Assembly: GCA_007126855.1 (NCBI GenBank)
Contig: SLAK01000293.1
Span: 1 to 6,074 of the forward strand
Source of the DNA: Dehalococcoidia bacterium
GTDB lineage: Bacteria > Chloroflexota > Dehalococcoidia > Tepidiformales > Tepidiformaceae
DNA length: 6,074 nucleotides
Direction: 5' to 3'
This document shows positions 1-5,944 of this stretch, piece after piece (within the stretch, counting starts at the first letter, position 1; each line of letters begins with the position of its first letter). Below the pieces are notes generated by a model. The model was given only the letters and a program-made list of their open reading frames with translations, did no database searches and had not been told where the DNA came from. Made by a program: the position numbers and the translations under genes.

Positions 1-2166
1 CAGCACTTCTTCCGTGTGCTGGCCGAGCAGGGGCGCCGGGTCGCCGTTCGGCAAACGCGTCCCGTTTTCCACAAACGGCAGCGATGGGTACATGTGGAAT
101 CCTACGATTTCCCGTTCTTGCCCCTCCCAGAAGTCGCGCTCCACCAGTGGGCCCAGCGACAGCAGCGCTGCTTCGTTGCAAACGGGAGCGGCCGGAACCT
201 CCGCAGCGACGCACGCCTCTACCACCTCGTCGGGCGTCCTTGCGCGTGTCCATGCCCTCAGCCGTTCGTCGATCTCGTCCCGGCAGCGTTCACGGTCGTC
301 AGCGCAAGCCAGCCGCTCGTCGCGCGCCCATGGTTCGCCGATACGCTCCGCCAGTGCGCTCCATTCCTCGTCGCCGCGGACCTCCAGCACCACCCAGGCA
401 TCATCCCCCGCGCAGCGGTATGCGCCCGATGGCGTGTGCCCCGGCCGGACATTCCCACGCCGCGTTGGCACGCTTCCCGTCTCCTGGAACTCGATCAGCG
501 CCTCGCTAACCAGCGGCAGAAAACCCTCGATTTGCGCGCACTCCAGCTTGCATCCGGCCCCGGTCCGGCGCCGCGCCGCGAGGCCCGCCAGCACGGCCGT
601 GGTACCGGTCAACCCGCTCACCGGGTCGCCAAGCGCGTTCGAGACCATCATCGGCGGGCCGTCCGCATAGCCCGTGAGCGACGACAGCCCGGAATTCCCC
701 TCGATCGTGTTTCCAAACGTCAGGTAGTGCGATTCTGGCCCGTCCGAGCCAAAGCCTGGCTGCCGCAACATCACCAGCCGCGGGTTCTCCGCACTCAGCC
801 GCTCGTAGGTCAGGTCCATCTTCTCCAGCACACCCGCGCCGAAGTTCTCAACCAGCACGTCCGCCTCGCGGATCAGCTCCCGCAAGATGTCGAGCCCCCG
901 CGGTGTCGCCAGGTTCAGCGTGATGCCACGCTTCCCGCGGTTCGCGCTGTTGAACACGTGGCTCCATTCATAGGTGCGGAGCCCGTTGTCCGACCCCGGC
1001 GGCCGTGAGCCGCGCCACCAGTCAAAGTGCGTATGGCTCTCCACTTTGATGACATCGGCGCCCAGCGCCGCCAGGATGTGCGTCACCAGCGGCCCGGCCC
1101 AGCCCATCGACAGGTCCACCACGCGCAGCTTGCCCGGCTCCCACGGCGAAGGGCCGCCTGTCTCCTCCGGCACTTCCCTGGCCGAAGCTGCCGCCATTAC
1201 ACGGGTAACCGGCCCGGGCACCTCCATCTGCTTCCCTCCGGGCGTGCTTACCGGTTGCCATACCTCGCGCTCACGCAGGTGCGGCGCTTCCAGCACCTCC
1301 GCGATGTCCGGCAGGTACGACGACGGGATGCGGTTGTGCTGCAATTCGTGATAGGCCTCCAGCCGGGTGCGTTCCGCCAGCCACGGCAGCAGGTAGCTGT
1401 CCAGCTCCTCCAGGCGCTGGCTGCGGTCTGTGTGTGTCCGGAAGCGTGGGTCGTCCGCCAGCTCCGGGTGGCCGATCAGCCGCGCCAGCGATGCCCACTG
1501 CCCGTGTAGCGCCGCGTGAATACCCACGTAGCCATCCTTGCAAGGCATCGTCATCAGCGTCGCCTGGCCGGGGCTAAATCGGTTCCCCACACGCGTGCGC
1601 GTTATCCCGTGATACTGGAACGCGACCGTGTCGTAGATGGTGGTTGCCGCCAGCACATCGACCATCGCGATGTCGACCAGTCCCGCGCGGACCTCGCTGC
1701 CGCGCACCTCGCCGGAAAGTGCCGCGATCGCCCCAAAGAGCCCGGCAAGGAACTGTCCCTGCGCTCCCGGCAGCGCGATCGGCTCCCTGCCCGGCTCACC
1801 GACGGCGTACATCCAGCCGCCTGCAGCATAGGCCGCAAGGTCGCTCGCCGGTCGCTCGCTCCAGCTTCCCTCCAGCCCCCACGGCGTGATCCAGACAACG
1901 CGTGCATCCCTTGCCACGGCCTCCACCTGTTTGCGTGTCTCCGTGTTGACCGGCGCATCGGTAATGAGCGTCCCGCCGGGCGCGCAGTTGATCGCCGGTT
2001 CGCCCGTGAAGCTCGCGCCCCGCGCCAGGAATGCGCCCATGCGGCCCGGATCGAGGGCGCTCTGGTGGTCGACTCGTGCCCCGTGAGTGCTGAGCAGCCA
2101 GGCCGCGTACCCGGCGGCGACGCCAAATGACACCACGGCAAAATGCTTTCCATCGAGCAGGTCCAT
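1..2166 (-). CDS. Tandem-domain class III CoA-transferase (CaiB/BaiF family), partial at 3' end
   Basis: Reading the minus strand from the ATG at 2166 gives 722 uninterrupted residues to the window edge. The protein holds two CaiB/BaiF halves. Residues about 1-320 form a first, divergent half; residues about 345-722 form a complete-looking second half that opens with LRVVDLSMGWAGPLVTHIL, followed by GADVIKVES and NSANRGKRGITLNL. The second half has the family's catalytic Asp at D514 in ALGDPVSG, the counterpart of Asp169 in formyl-CoA transferase. In the first half the matching position is Gly134 (LPGAQGQ), so that half is probably not catalytic. Class III enzymes move CoA between carboxylic acids through an acyl-aspartyl intermediate, usually as interlocked dimers of about 400-residue chains; a fused pair could fold as an internal pseudo-dimer. 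The in-window end, LLGQHTEEVL, normally lies close to the C-terminus, so few residues should be missing. An in-frame stop lies 9 bases upstream of the ATG, which fixes the start. The substrate cannot be told. The family call is firm. Confidence 0.93.
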   Translation of the reverse strand, partial: MDLLDGKHFAVVSFGVAAGYAAWLLSTHGARVDHQSALDPGRMGAFLARGASFTGEPAINCAPGGTLITDAPVNTETRKQVEAVARDARVVWITPWGLEGSWSERPASDLAAYAAGGWMYAVGEPGREPIALPGAQGQFLAGLFGAIAALSGEVRGSEVRAGLVDIAMVDVLAATTIYDTVAFQYHGITRTRVGNRFSPGQATLMTMPCKDGYVGIHAALHGQWASLARLIGHPELADDPRFRTHTDRSQRLEELDSYLLPWLAERTRLEAYHELQHNRIPSSYLPDIAEVLEAPHLREREVWQPVSTPGGKQMEVPGPVTRVMAAASAREVPEETGGPSPWEPGKLRVVDLSMGWAGPLVTHILAALGADVIKVESHTHFDWWRGSRPPGSDNGLRTYEWSHVFNSANRGKRGITLNLATPRGLDILRELIREADVLVENFGAGVLEKMDLTYERLSAENPRLVMLRQPGFGSDGPESHYLTFGNTIEGNSGLSSLTGYADGPPMMVSNALGDPVSGLTGTTAVLAGLAARRRTGAGCKLECAQIEGFLPLVSEALIEFQETGSVPTRRGNVRPGHTPSGAYRCAGDDAWVVLEVRGDEEWSALAERIGEPWARDERLACADDRERCRDEIDERLRAWTRARTPDEVVEACVAAEVPAAPVCNEAALLSLGPLVERDFWEGQEREIVGFHMYPSLPFVENGTRLPNGDPAPLLGQHTEEVL

Positions 2167-2203
2167 GGGCGCGCATCATACTGGCCTCGCGCCCGCATGG
2201 CAG
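2167..2203 (-). promoter_or_regulatory. Candidate sigma-70-type promoter for the CoA-transferase, probably leaderless
   Basis: On the minus strand, CTGCCA (2203-2198, four of six matches to TTGACA) is followed by exactly 17 bases and then TATGAT (2180-2175, five of six matches to TATAAT). Only eight bases separate this -10 box from the ATG at 2166, so transcription would begin at or within a base or two of the start codon. No Shine-Dalgarno sequence lies at a useful distance; the nearest GAGG is about 17 bases upstream of the ATG. The box match and spacing are seen directly; activity is inferred. Confidence 0.5.
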
Positions 2204-2277
2204 CATTGCGCTGTGCAAAAGCCGGGCAAACAAGCGCGTACGGGGTGACTTCTGGTGGGCGCCTTGCGCTCTCCGGT

Positions 2278-3945
2278 TCAAGCTGCCTGGCGTTCTCCGG
2301 CGGCAAGCACCCGCGCAGGCCTGCCCAGCAGGTATCCCTGCCCTTCGTCACAGCCGAAGTTTCTAAGCACGGCCAGTTCCTCTTCGGTTTCGATGCCCTC
2401 GGCGACCACCCTCTGCCCAATGGCCTGCGCCGTCGAGATGACCGCCCGCACGACCGTCTGATCGCGTTCGCTTCCGGAGAGTTCCGTCACGAAGGAGCGG
2501 TCGATCTTCAACGCGGTGATAGGCAAGCGGGCCAGGCGCGACAGCGACGAATAGCCGGTCCCGAAGTCATCGATGGCAATGCCAACGCCCAGATCGCGCA
2601 GGTCAGCAATAACGCCGAGTATCCGCTCGTCGTCAATCTCCTGCGACTCCGTAAGTTCCAGCTCCAGCCGCGCTGGGTCCACGCCGAACTCATCCAGCGT
2701 GGTCATCACCTCATCCACGAACCCCCGTTGGAGGAGCTGCGCATATGCAACATTCACGTTCATTCGCAGGTGATCATCAGCCTGGCTGCGCAGGTGCTCC
2801 AGCGCCCGGCGCAGCACCCACCGCCCGAGCCCACGAACCTGGCCCGACCGCTCTGCCAGCGGGATGAACTCGTCCGGGGCGATCACGCCGTATGTCGGGT
2901 GCGTCCAGCGGGCCAGCGCCTCGAATCCCGTGGTTGCGCCGCTGCTCAGGTCCACGATCGGCTGGTAGGCCACAGAAAATTCGCGGTCGAAATCCGCGAT
3001 GCCCAGCCCCTGACGAAGAGTCTGCTCCCGTATGGCGCGCGCCCCCATCTCCGGCGCATAGTGGGCGACCACGCTCCCGCGTGACTTCGCCGCATAGAGC
3101 GCCAGGTCCGCAAAGCGCAGGAGGTCCTGTCCGTTTGTGGCGTCCTGCGGGTATCGCGCAAAGCCGATGCTCGCCGTGACGGCGCAGTCGGGCACCAGCC
3201 GTTTCGCGTCCTTCCGTGATCTGGCAGCGATCCGCGCCGCCAGGGCATTGTCTTTCAATGGCTGATCACCCTGGTGCAACACAACGAACTCGTCGCCTCC
3301 CAGCCGGAAGGCGTCCCCCGGTGTCGCCACCCGCTGGATCGCGCGGCTCACACTGCGCAGGAGCTCATCGCCCGTGGTGTGGCCAAAGCAGTCATTCACC
3401 GCCTTGAAGTCGTTCAGGTCCACGATGAGCAGCGCGAAGACGCGCCCGGCGGCGACCAGTTCCCTCACCCGCTCGTACATCGCCCTGCGGTTCCCCAGCC
3501 CGGTCAGCGGGTCGATATAGGCCAGGCGCTCCAGCTCTCGCTGTTGCTCCATCAGCTTCGTCACATCTTCCTGGATCGCGATGAAGTATGCCGGCTTCCC
3601 ATCCACGCAGATCGGCGTGACGCTCTGGGAGGCGAAGTACAGCTCGCCGTCCGGCCTGCGGTTCGCCACGTGGGACCTGAACGGCTTGCCGGCCCGGATA
3701 GTCTTCCAGAGCTGTTCGTAATAGCTGCGGCCGTGCAGCCCCGACTGGAAGATCCGCGGTGTCTCCCCGATAGCCTCCTCCGCCGCCCAGCCGGTCAATT
3801 CCGTGAATGCCCGGTTCACCCATTGGATGACACCATCGGCATCGGTGACGAACACCGCGTTCACGGTCTCATCGAGCGCTGCGATAGCAAGTGCCCGGTC
3901 GAGCGTCCAGGGGGCCATCGCAGCTTCCGCAGGGCCTGCGGTCAT
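2278..3945 (-). CDS. PAS-GGDEF-EAL cyclic-di-GMP signalling protein
   Basis: A 555-residue cytoplasmic protein with no signal peptide or membrane segment. Residues about 20-130 are a PAS domain with its PAC tail (FIAIQEDVTKL). A GGDEF diguanylate cyclase domain follows at about 140-298: DPLTGLGNRR at 145-154, metal-binding D176, FKAVNDCFGH at 180-189, and an intact GGDEF at 216-220. The EAL phosphodiesterase domain spans about 308-548: YQPIVDL, EAL at 342-344, N398, LTES with E433, DDFGTG at 459-464, K480 in LKID, and AEGIET at 515-520. Both active sites look complete, so it could make and break c-di-GMP, with the PAS domain setting the balance. The canonical RxxD inhibitory site before GGDEF is absent. 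The frame stays open up to 4188, but I chose the ATG at 3945 because GGAG stands seven bases before it and the longer form would add an unconvincing extension overlapping the upstream response-regulator gene. That regulator lies 198 bp upstream in the same direction. The domain call is very secure; net activity is unknown. Confidence 0.95.
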   Translation of the reverse strand: MTAGPAEAAMAPWTLDRALAIAALDETVNAVFVTDADGVIQWVNRAFTELTGWAAEEAIGETPRIFQSGLHGRSYYEQLWKTIRAGKPFRSHVANRRPDGELYFASQSVTPICVDGKPAYFIAIQEDVTKLMEQQRELERLAYIDPLTGLGNRRAMYERVRELVAAGRVFALLIVDLNDFKAVNDCFGHTTGDELLRSVSRAIQRVATPGDAFRLGGDEFVVLHQGDQPLKDNALAARIAARSRKDAKRLVPDCAVTASIGFARYPQDATNGQDLLRFADLALYAAKSRGSVVAHYAPEMGARAIREQTLRQGLGIADFDREFSVAYQPIVDLSSGATTGFEALARWTHPTYGVIAPDEFIPLAERSGQVRGLGRWVLRRALEHLRSQADDHLRMNVNVAYAQLLQRGFVDEVMTTLDEFGVDPARLELELTESQEIDDERILGVIADLRDLGVGIAIDDFGTGYSSLSRLARLPITALKIDRSFVTELSGSERDQTVVRAVISTAQAIGQRVVAEGIETEEELAVLRNFGCDEGQGYLLGRPARVLAAGERQAA

Positions 3946-4144
3946 GCACTGTCTCCGTTCGGCTGCCTCGCTGGTCCCCTGCGCACGCTGTCGCAGGACC
4001 TGGTCCTTCGGGGACTTGGGCAACTCCTGTCGTGATCGTCGGCAAACTTTCCGCGGTTCGCACCACATCCGTACATTGCCGCCATAGATCGAGAGCCAAT
4101 CGCTCTTTAGGGCGTGGTCACAGCAGGCGGCCGAGATGGCTGCT
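3946..4144. other. Intergenic gap between response regulator and PAS-GGDEF-EAL gene
   Basis: These 199 bases separate two genes on the minus strand. The gap is long for a tight operon, so the downstream gene may have its own promoter, but I found no convincing pair of -35 and -10 boxes. Just after the regulator stop there is a weak inverted repeat, GCC-GAGAT-GGC at 4129-4139, without a run of T, so it does not make a good terminator. The gap is open in the frame of the PAS-GGDEF-EAL gene, but the translation resembles nothing I recognise. Confidence 0.45.
3953..3956 (-). promoter_or_regulatory. Ribosome binding site that decides the start of the PAS-GGDEF-EAL gene
   Basis: On the minus strand GGAG is followed by the seven-base spacer ACAGTGC and then ATG at 3945. 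This supports the 3945 start over the upstream in-frame ATG at 4188 and over the later in-frame ATG at 3918. Confidence 0.7.
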
Positions 4145-4852
4145 TTACGCGATAGTCCGCTCGCCGTAGTCGGCTTCATCCAGCACAATCAGGCCGTTGC
4201 TCAGCGCAAACCGCGTGAGCAGCACTTTATTATGCAAGTCGAGCTTCATCATGATCTTTTCGCGGTGGCCCTCCACCGTCTTCGTGCTCACGTATAGCAG
4301 GGCAGCGATCCCACGGCCCGTGTAACCATCGGCGATGAGCCGCAAAATCTCGAGCTCCCGTGCCGTCAGTGTGTCGACCCGGGACGATGGACTTTCCTGG
4401 TGTGATCGCTCGATGAGGCAAGCGACATCGGTGTCCTCGCTCAATTGCGGCGAGACATACACGCCGCCGCGCTGAACGATCGAAATTGCCATCATCAGCT
4501 CGGCCGTGTCACATTCCTTCAGCACATAGCCGGATGCGCCTGCGCGCAGAGCCTTGATCAGTAGGTCCTCGTCCCCAAAGCCGGAGAGCATGATCACCCG
4601 TGGTGGATGTGGAAGCCGCCGTATCTCCCGCGCTGCGTCGATGCCGCTAATGCCTCGCATCACCACGTCCATCAACACCACGTCCGGCTGCCACGATTGC
4701 GCCTTCTCAATAGACTCGATTCCGTTTGCGCACGTGGCAACATCTGCCACATCCTGCAGACCCTGGAGCAATCCCTTCAGGGCCTGCCGGAACACACCAT
4801 GGTCGTCGGCCAGAAGAATGCGGATCGGTGCCCCGCCGATTGGTAGTTGCAT
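4145..4852 (-). CDS. NarL/FixJ-family two-component response regulator
   Basis: A 235-residue DNA-binding response regulator. The receiver domain covers residues about 9-125: acidic pair D16-D17 (LLADDHGVFR), phospho-acceptor D62 (VVLMDVVMRGISG), switch residue S90 (IMLSG) and K112 (YVLKE). A LuxR-type helix-turn-helix spans about 161-220 (LTARELEILRLIADG, then VSTKTVEGHREKIMMKL). In the recognition region the usual nkeIA is TGRGIA, a mild departure. I chose the ATG at 4852: GAAGGG lies seven bases before it, and the receiver domain starts nine residues in, as is usual. The frame is open to an ATG at 4972, which would add 40 residues, but that ATG has no ribosome site and the added part crosses a 17-bp tandem duplication whose length is not a multiple of three. 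No histidine kinase is in the window, so the partner is unknown. The gene is divergent from the sigma factor and precedes the c-di-GMP enzyme. The family is certain; the start is fairly likely. Confidence 0.92.
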   Translation of the reverse strand: MQLPIGGAPIRILLADDHGVFRQALKGLLQGLQDVADVATCANGIESIEKAQSWQPDVVLMDVVMRGISGIDAAREIRRLPHPPRVIMLSGFGDEDLLIKALRAGASGYVLKECDTAELMMAISIVQRGGVYVSPQLSEDTDVACLIERSHQESPSSRVDTLTARELEILRLIADGYTGRGIAALLYVSTKTVEGHREKIMMKLDLHNKVLLTRFALSNGLIVLDEADYGERTIA

Positions 4853-4859
4853 GACGTTA

Positions 4860-4865
4860 CCCTTC
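4860..4865 (-). promoter_or_regulatory. Ribosome binding site supporting the 4852 start of the response regulator
   Basis: On the minus strand GAAGGG is followed by the seven-base spacer TAACGTC and then the ATG at 4852. The alternative ATG at 4972 is preceded by CGGTACAAAT, which has no Shine-Dalgarno match. Confidence 0.55.
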
Positions 4866-4896
4866 GCCACATCCGCGAGATTGCGGAGCGTGTTGG

Positions 4897-4930
4897 TCCG
4901 CTGAGCGTAGCATTCCGCTGAGCGTAGCAT
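4897..4930. repeat. Perfect 17-bp tandem duplication
   Basis: TCCGCTGAGCGTAGCAT occurs at 4897-4913 and again, base for base, at 4914-4930 with no gap. It lies 45 to 78 bases upstream of the chosen regulator ATG at 4852. Either it is a recent slippage duplication in an untranslated leader or it provides two adjacent protein-binding sites. Confidence 0.95.
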
Positions 4931-5050
4931 CTCGGGACGGGCCGAGTGCGCTATTGCGAGCGTTTTGGACATATTTGTACCGAACTGTTACAGAAATGAG
5001 ATGTGAATTTTGTTCATAACTGCCGCGGCGCTCCTGGCAGCCCGGCACAC

Positions 5051-5100
5051 TGGGGGATTCACCCCATGCCCATCCGGGGCGAACCCGGCATCTATATGGG
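5051..5100. repeat. Cluster of nested and competing inverted repeats (possible structured leader)
   Basis: Read on the plus strand: TGGGG (5051-5055) pairs with CCCCA (5062-5066) around a six-base loop; CCGGG (5074-5078) pairs with CCCGG (5084-5088) around GCGAA; CCCAT (5069-5073) can pair with ATGGG (5096-5100) outside that hairpin. Alternative pairings compete, namely ATGCC (5066-5070) with GGCAT (5087-5091), and CCCC (5062-5065) with GGGG (5076-5079). No T-run follows, so it is not an ordinary intrinsic terminator. It matches no riboswitch class I can recognise, including the class I c-di-GMP (GEMM) motif. Confidence 0.45.
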
Positions 5101-5128
5101 TTGTTCAACAGACGCAAAAGGGTTGTTC
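5098..5128 (+). repeat. Two direct copies of GGGTTGTTC, 22 bp apart
   Basis: GGGTTGTTC is found at 5098-5106 and 5120-5128. The start-to-start distance of 22 bp is about two helical turns, so both copies would face the same side of the DNA. A third shorter match, TTGTTC, lies at 5010-5015. They stand 70-100 bp before the sigma factor ATG, where a regulator could bind. Confidence 0.4.
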
Positions 5129-5184
5129 GCCTTGTGACGGAAGACCACCCACAGCCCGCATGCTCTGGAGTACAAACCCGACGC

Positions 5185-5189
5185 AAGGA
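5185..5189 (+). promoter_or_regulatory. Ribosome binding site of the sigma factor
   Basis: AAGGA is followed by the eight-base spacer CCAGCGCC and then ATG at 5198, a good match in sequence and distance that supports this start. Confidence 0.7.
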
Positions 5190-5197
5190 CCAGCGCC

Positions 5198-5941
5198 ATG
5201 ACCACCCGCTTCATACCACATCAGACGCTCGCCAACGCAACACGCGACAAACTTGTCACGGACCACTTGCCCTTCGTCCGCCACATCGTTGGCCGCATGG
5301 CTGTCAGCGGGAACAGCAAACTCATGGAATTCGAAGACCTGGTCGGTCATGGCGTCATCGGCCTGATCCAATCCGCCGAACGCTTCGACCCCGACCGGGG
5401 GGCCAGCTTCGCATCCTTTGCAGCGTCGCGCATTCGCGGCGCCGTCCTCGATGCGCTCCGCGGCACCGACACCCTTAGCCGCACCGCCCGCCAACGGGTG
5501 CGCCTCATTCATGCTACGGAGTCCAGGCTCGCCTTCGGCTTTGGACGCTCACCCACGCACGATGAGGTGCGCGTCGCCACCGGGCTCCGCGAGCGCCAGT
5601 ACTGGGATGCCTGGCGCATTTCCAGAGTCGCCGTCGTTTCCATTGATACCATGAATGCGCACGCCGCCGAAGACGAAGATAGCCCGCGCGAGGTGCCCGC
5701 GGAAATCGAAGACGACCCCGCCGGCATAGAGCACCAGGAACTGCTCGATGCGCTTGTCCTGGCCATCGCAGAATTGGCTCCCCGCGATCGCCAGATCATC
5801 GGCCTGCGCTACCAGGAAAACCTCACCCTGCGCAAAGCTGCCGCCATCCTGGGCATCTCCGAAAGCCGCGTGTCGCAGCTCGAAGTCCGCATCCTGGGCC
5901 GCCTGCGCCGCTCCCTCAGCCCCTATGACGCCGCTGCCTGA
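5198..5941 (+). CDS. RNA polymerase sigma factor, FliA/WhiG type (sigma-28 group)
   Basis: A 247-residue sigma factor, close to the usual length of FliA and WhiG. Region 2 spans residues about 17-92: DHLPFVRHIVGRMAV, FEDLVGHGVIGLIQSAERFD, and RGASFASFAASRIRGAVLD, the pattern typical of the group. Region 3 lies at about 93-135 (LSRTARQRVRL, then RSPTHDEVRVATGL). A strongly acidic linker (about 155-180) leads to region 4 at about 182-240 with the -35-binding helix-turn-helix (LTLRKAAAILGISESRVSQL). Such factors steer RNA polymerase to flagellar genes in motile bacteria and to sporulation or developmental genes in Streptomyces. No flagellar gene is in the window, so the regulon cannot be told. 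The gene is divergent from the response regulator and convergent with the partial gene at 5945. It has a good AAGGA ribosome site. The type is clear; FliA or WhiG orthology is not claimed. Confidence 0.93.
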   Translation: MTTRFIPHQTLANATRDKLVTDHLPFVRHIVGRMAVSGNSKLMEFEDLVGHGVIGLIQSAERFDPDRGASFASFAASRIRGAVLDALRGTDTLSRTARQRVRLIHATESRLAFGFGRSPTHDEVRVATGLRERQYWDAWRISRVAVVSIDTMNAHAAEDEDSPREVPAEIEDDPAGIEHQELLDALVLAIAELAPRDRQIIGLRYQENLTLRKAAAILGISESRVSQLEVRILGRLRRSLSPYDAAA

Positions 5942-5944
5942 TCC

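Larger units (their letters stand above)
4853..5197. promoter_or_regulatory. Divergent control region between response regulator and sigma factor
   Basis: No convincing gene lies in these 345 bases. From the regulator side they hold its ribosome site, a perfect 17-bp tandem duplication (4897-4930), an AT-rich stretch (about 4957-5020) that contrasts with the GC-rich surroundings, a cluster of inverted repeats (5051-5100), two copies of GGGTTGTTC (5098-5106 and 5120-5128), and the sigma factor's ribosome site. The AT-rich part is the most likely place for promoters, possibly on both strands, but I could not find a -35/-10 pair with good match and spacing on either strand. Confidence 0.6.

Noticed and set aside
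16..2130. Long plus-strand open frames (16-1008, 1027-1509, 1516-2130)
   Set aside because: They are antisense to the CoA-transferase, which has clear family motifs over the whole stretch. Their translations are rich in Arg, Pro, His and Gln and match no family I know.
1602..2420. A 272-residue minus-strand frame crossing the CoA-transferase start
   Set aside because: It overlaps two well-supported genes in another frame and its translation is Arg/Ser-rich with no domain.
3274..4035. A 253-residue plus-strand frame opposite the PAS-GGDEF part
   Set aside because: It is a shadow of the GGDEF and PAS codons; the minus strand has intact catalytic motifs here.
3946..4188. N-terminal extension of the PAS-GGDEF-EAL protein to an ATG at 4188
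   Set aside because: It would overlap the regulator gene by 44 bases and adds 81 residues of no recognisable character; a good ribosome site marks the ATG at 3945 instead.
5105..5130. A c-di-GMP class I riboswitch, suggested by GACGCAAAAG at 5111-5120
   Set aside because: The short likeness to the GEMM core is not accompanied by the GGGCAAACC-type segment or the tetraloop receptor arrangement, so it is best taken as chance.
4853..5197. A sigma-28-type promoter (TAAA, about 15 bases, GCCGATAA) that would suggest self-control by the sigma factor
   Set aside because: I searched both strands by eye in this region and in 3946-4144 and found no site matching both boxes at proper spacing; the best partial match, TAAAG near 4100 on the minus strand, fits only three of eight bases in the second box.
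5010..5201. A 63-residue plus-strand frame from TTG whose TGA overlaps the sigma factor ATG (ATGA)
   Set aside because: The overlap resembles translational coupling, but the start is TTG, the composition is Pro/Gly/Thr-rich and nothing is recognised. The sigma gene has its own good ribosome site, so coupling is not needed.
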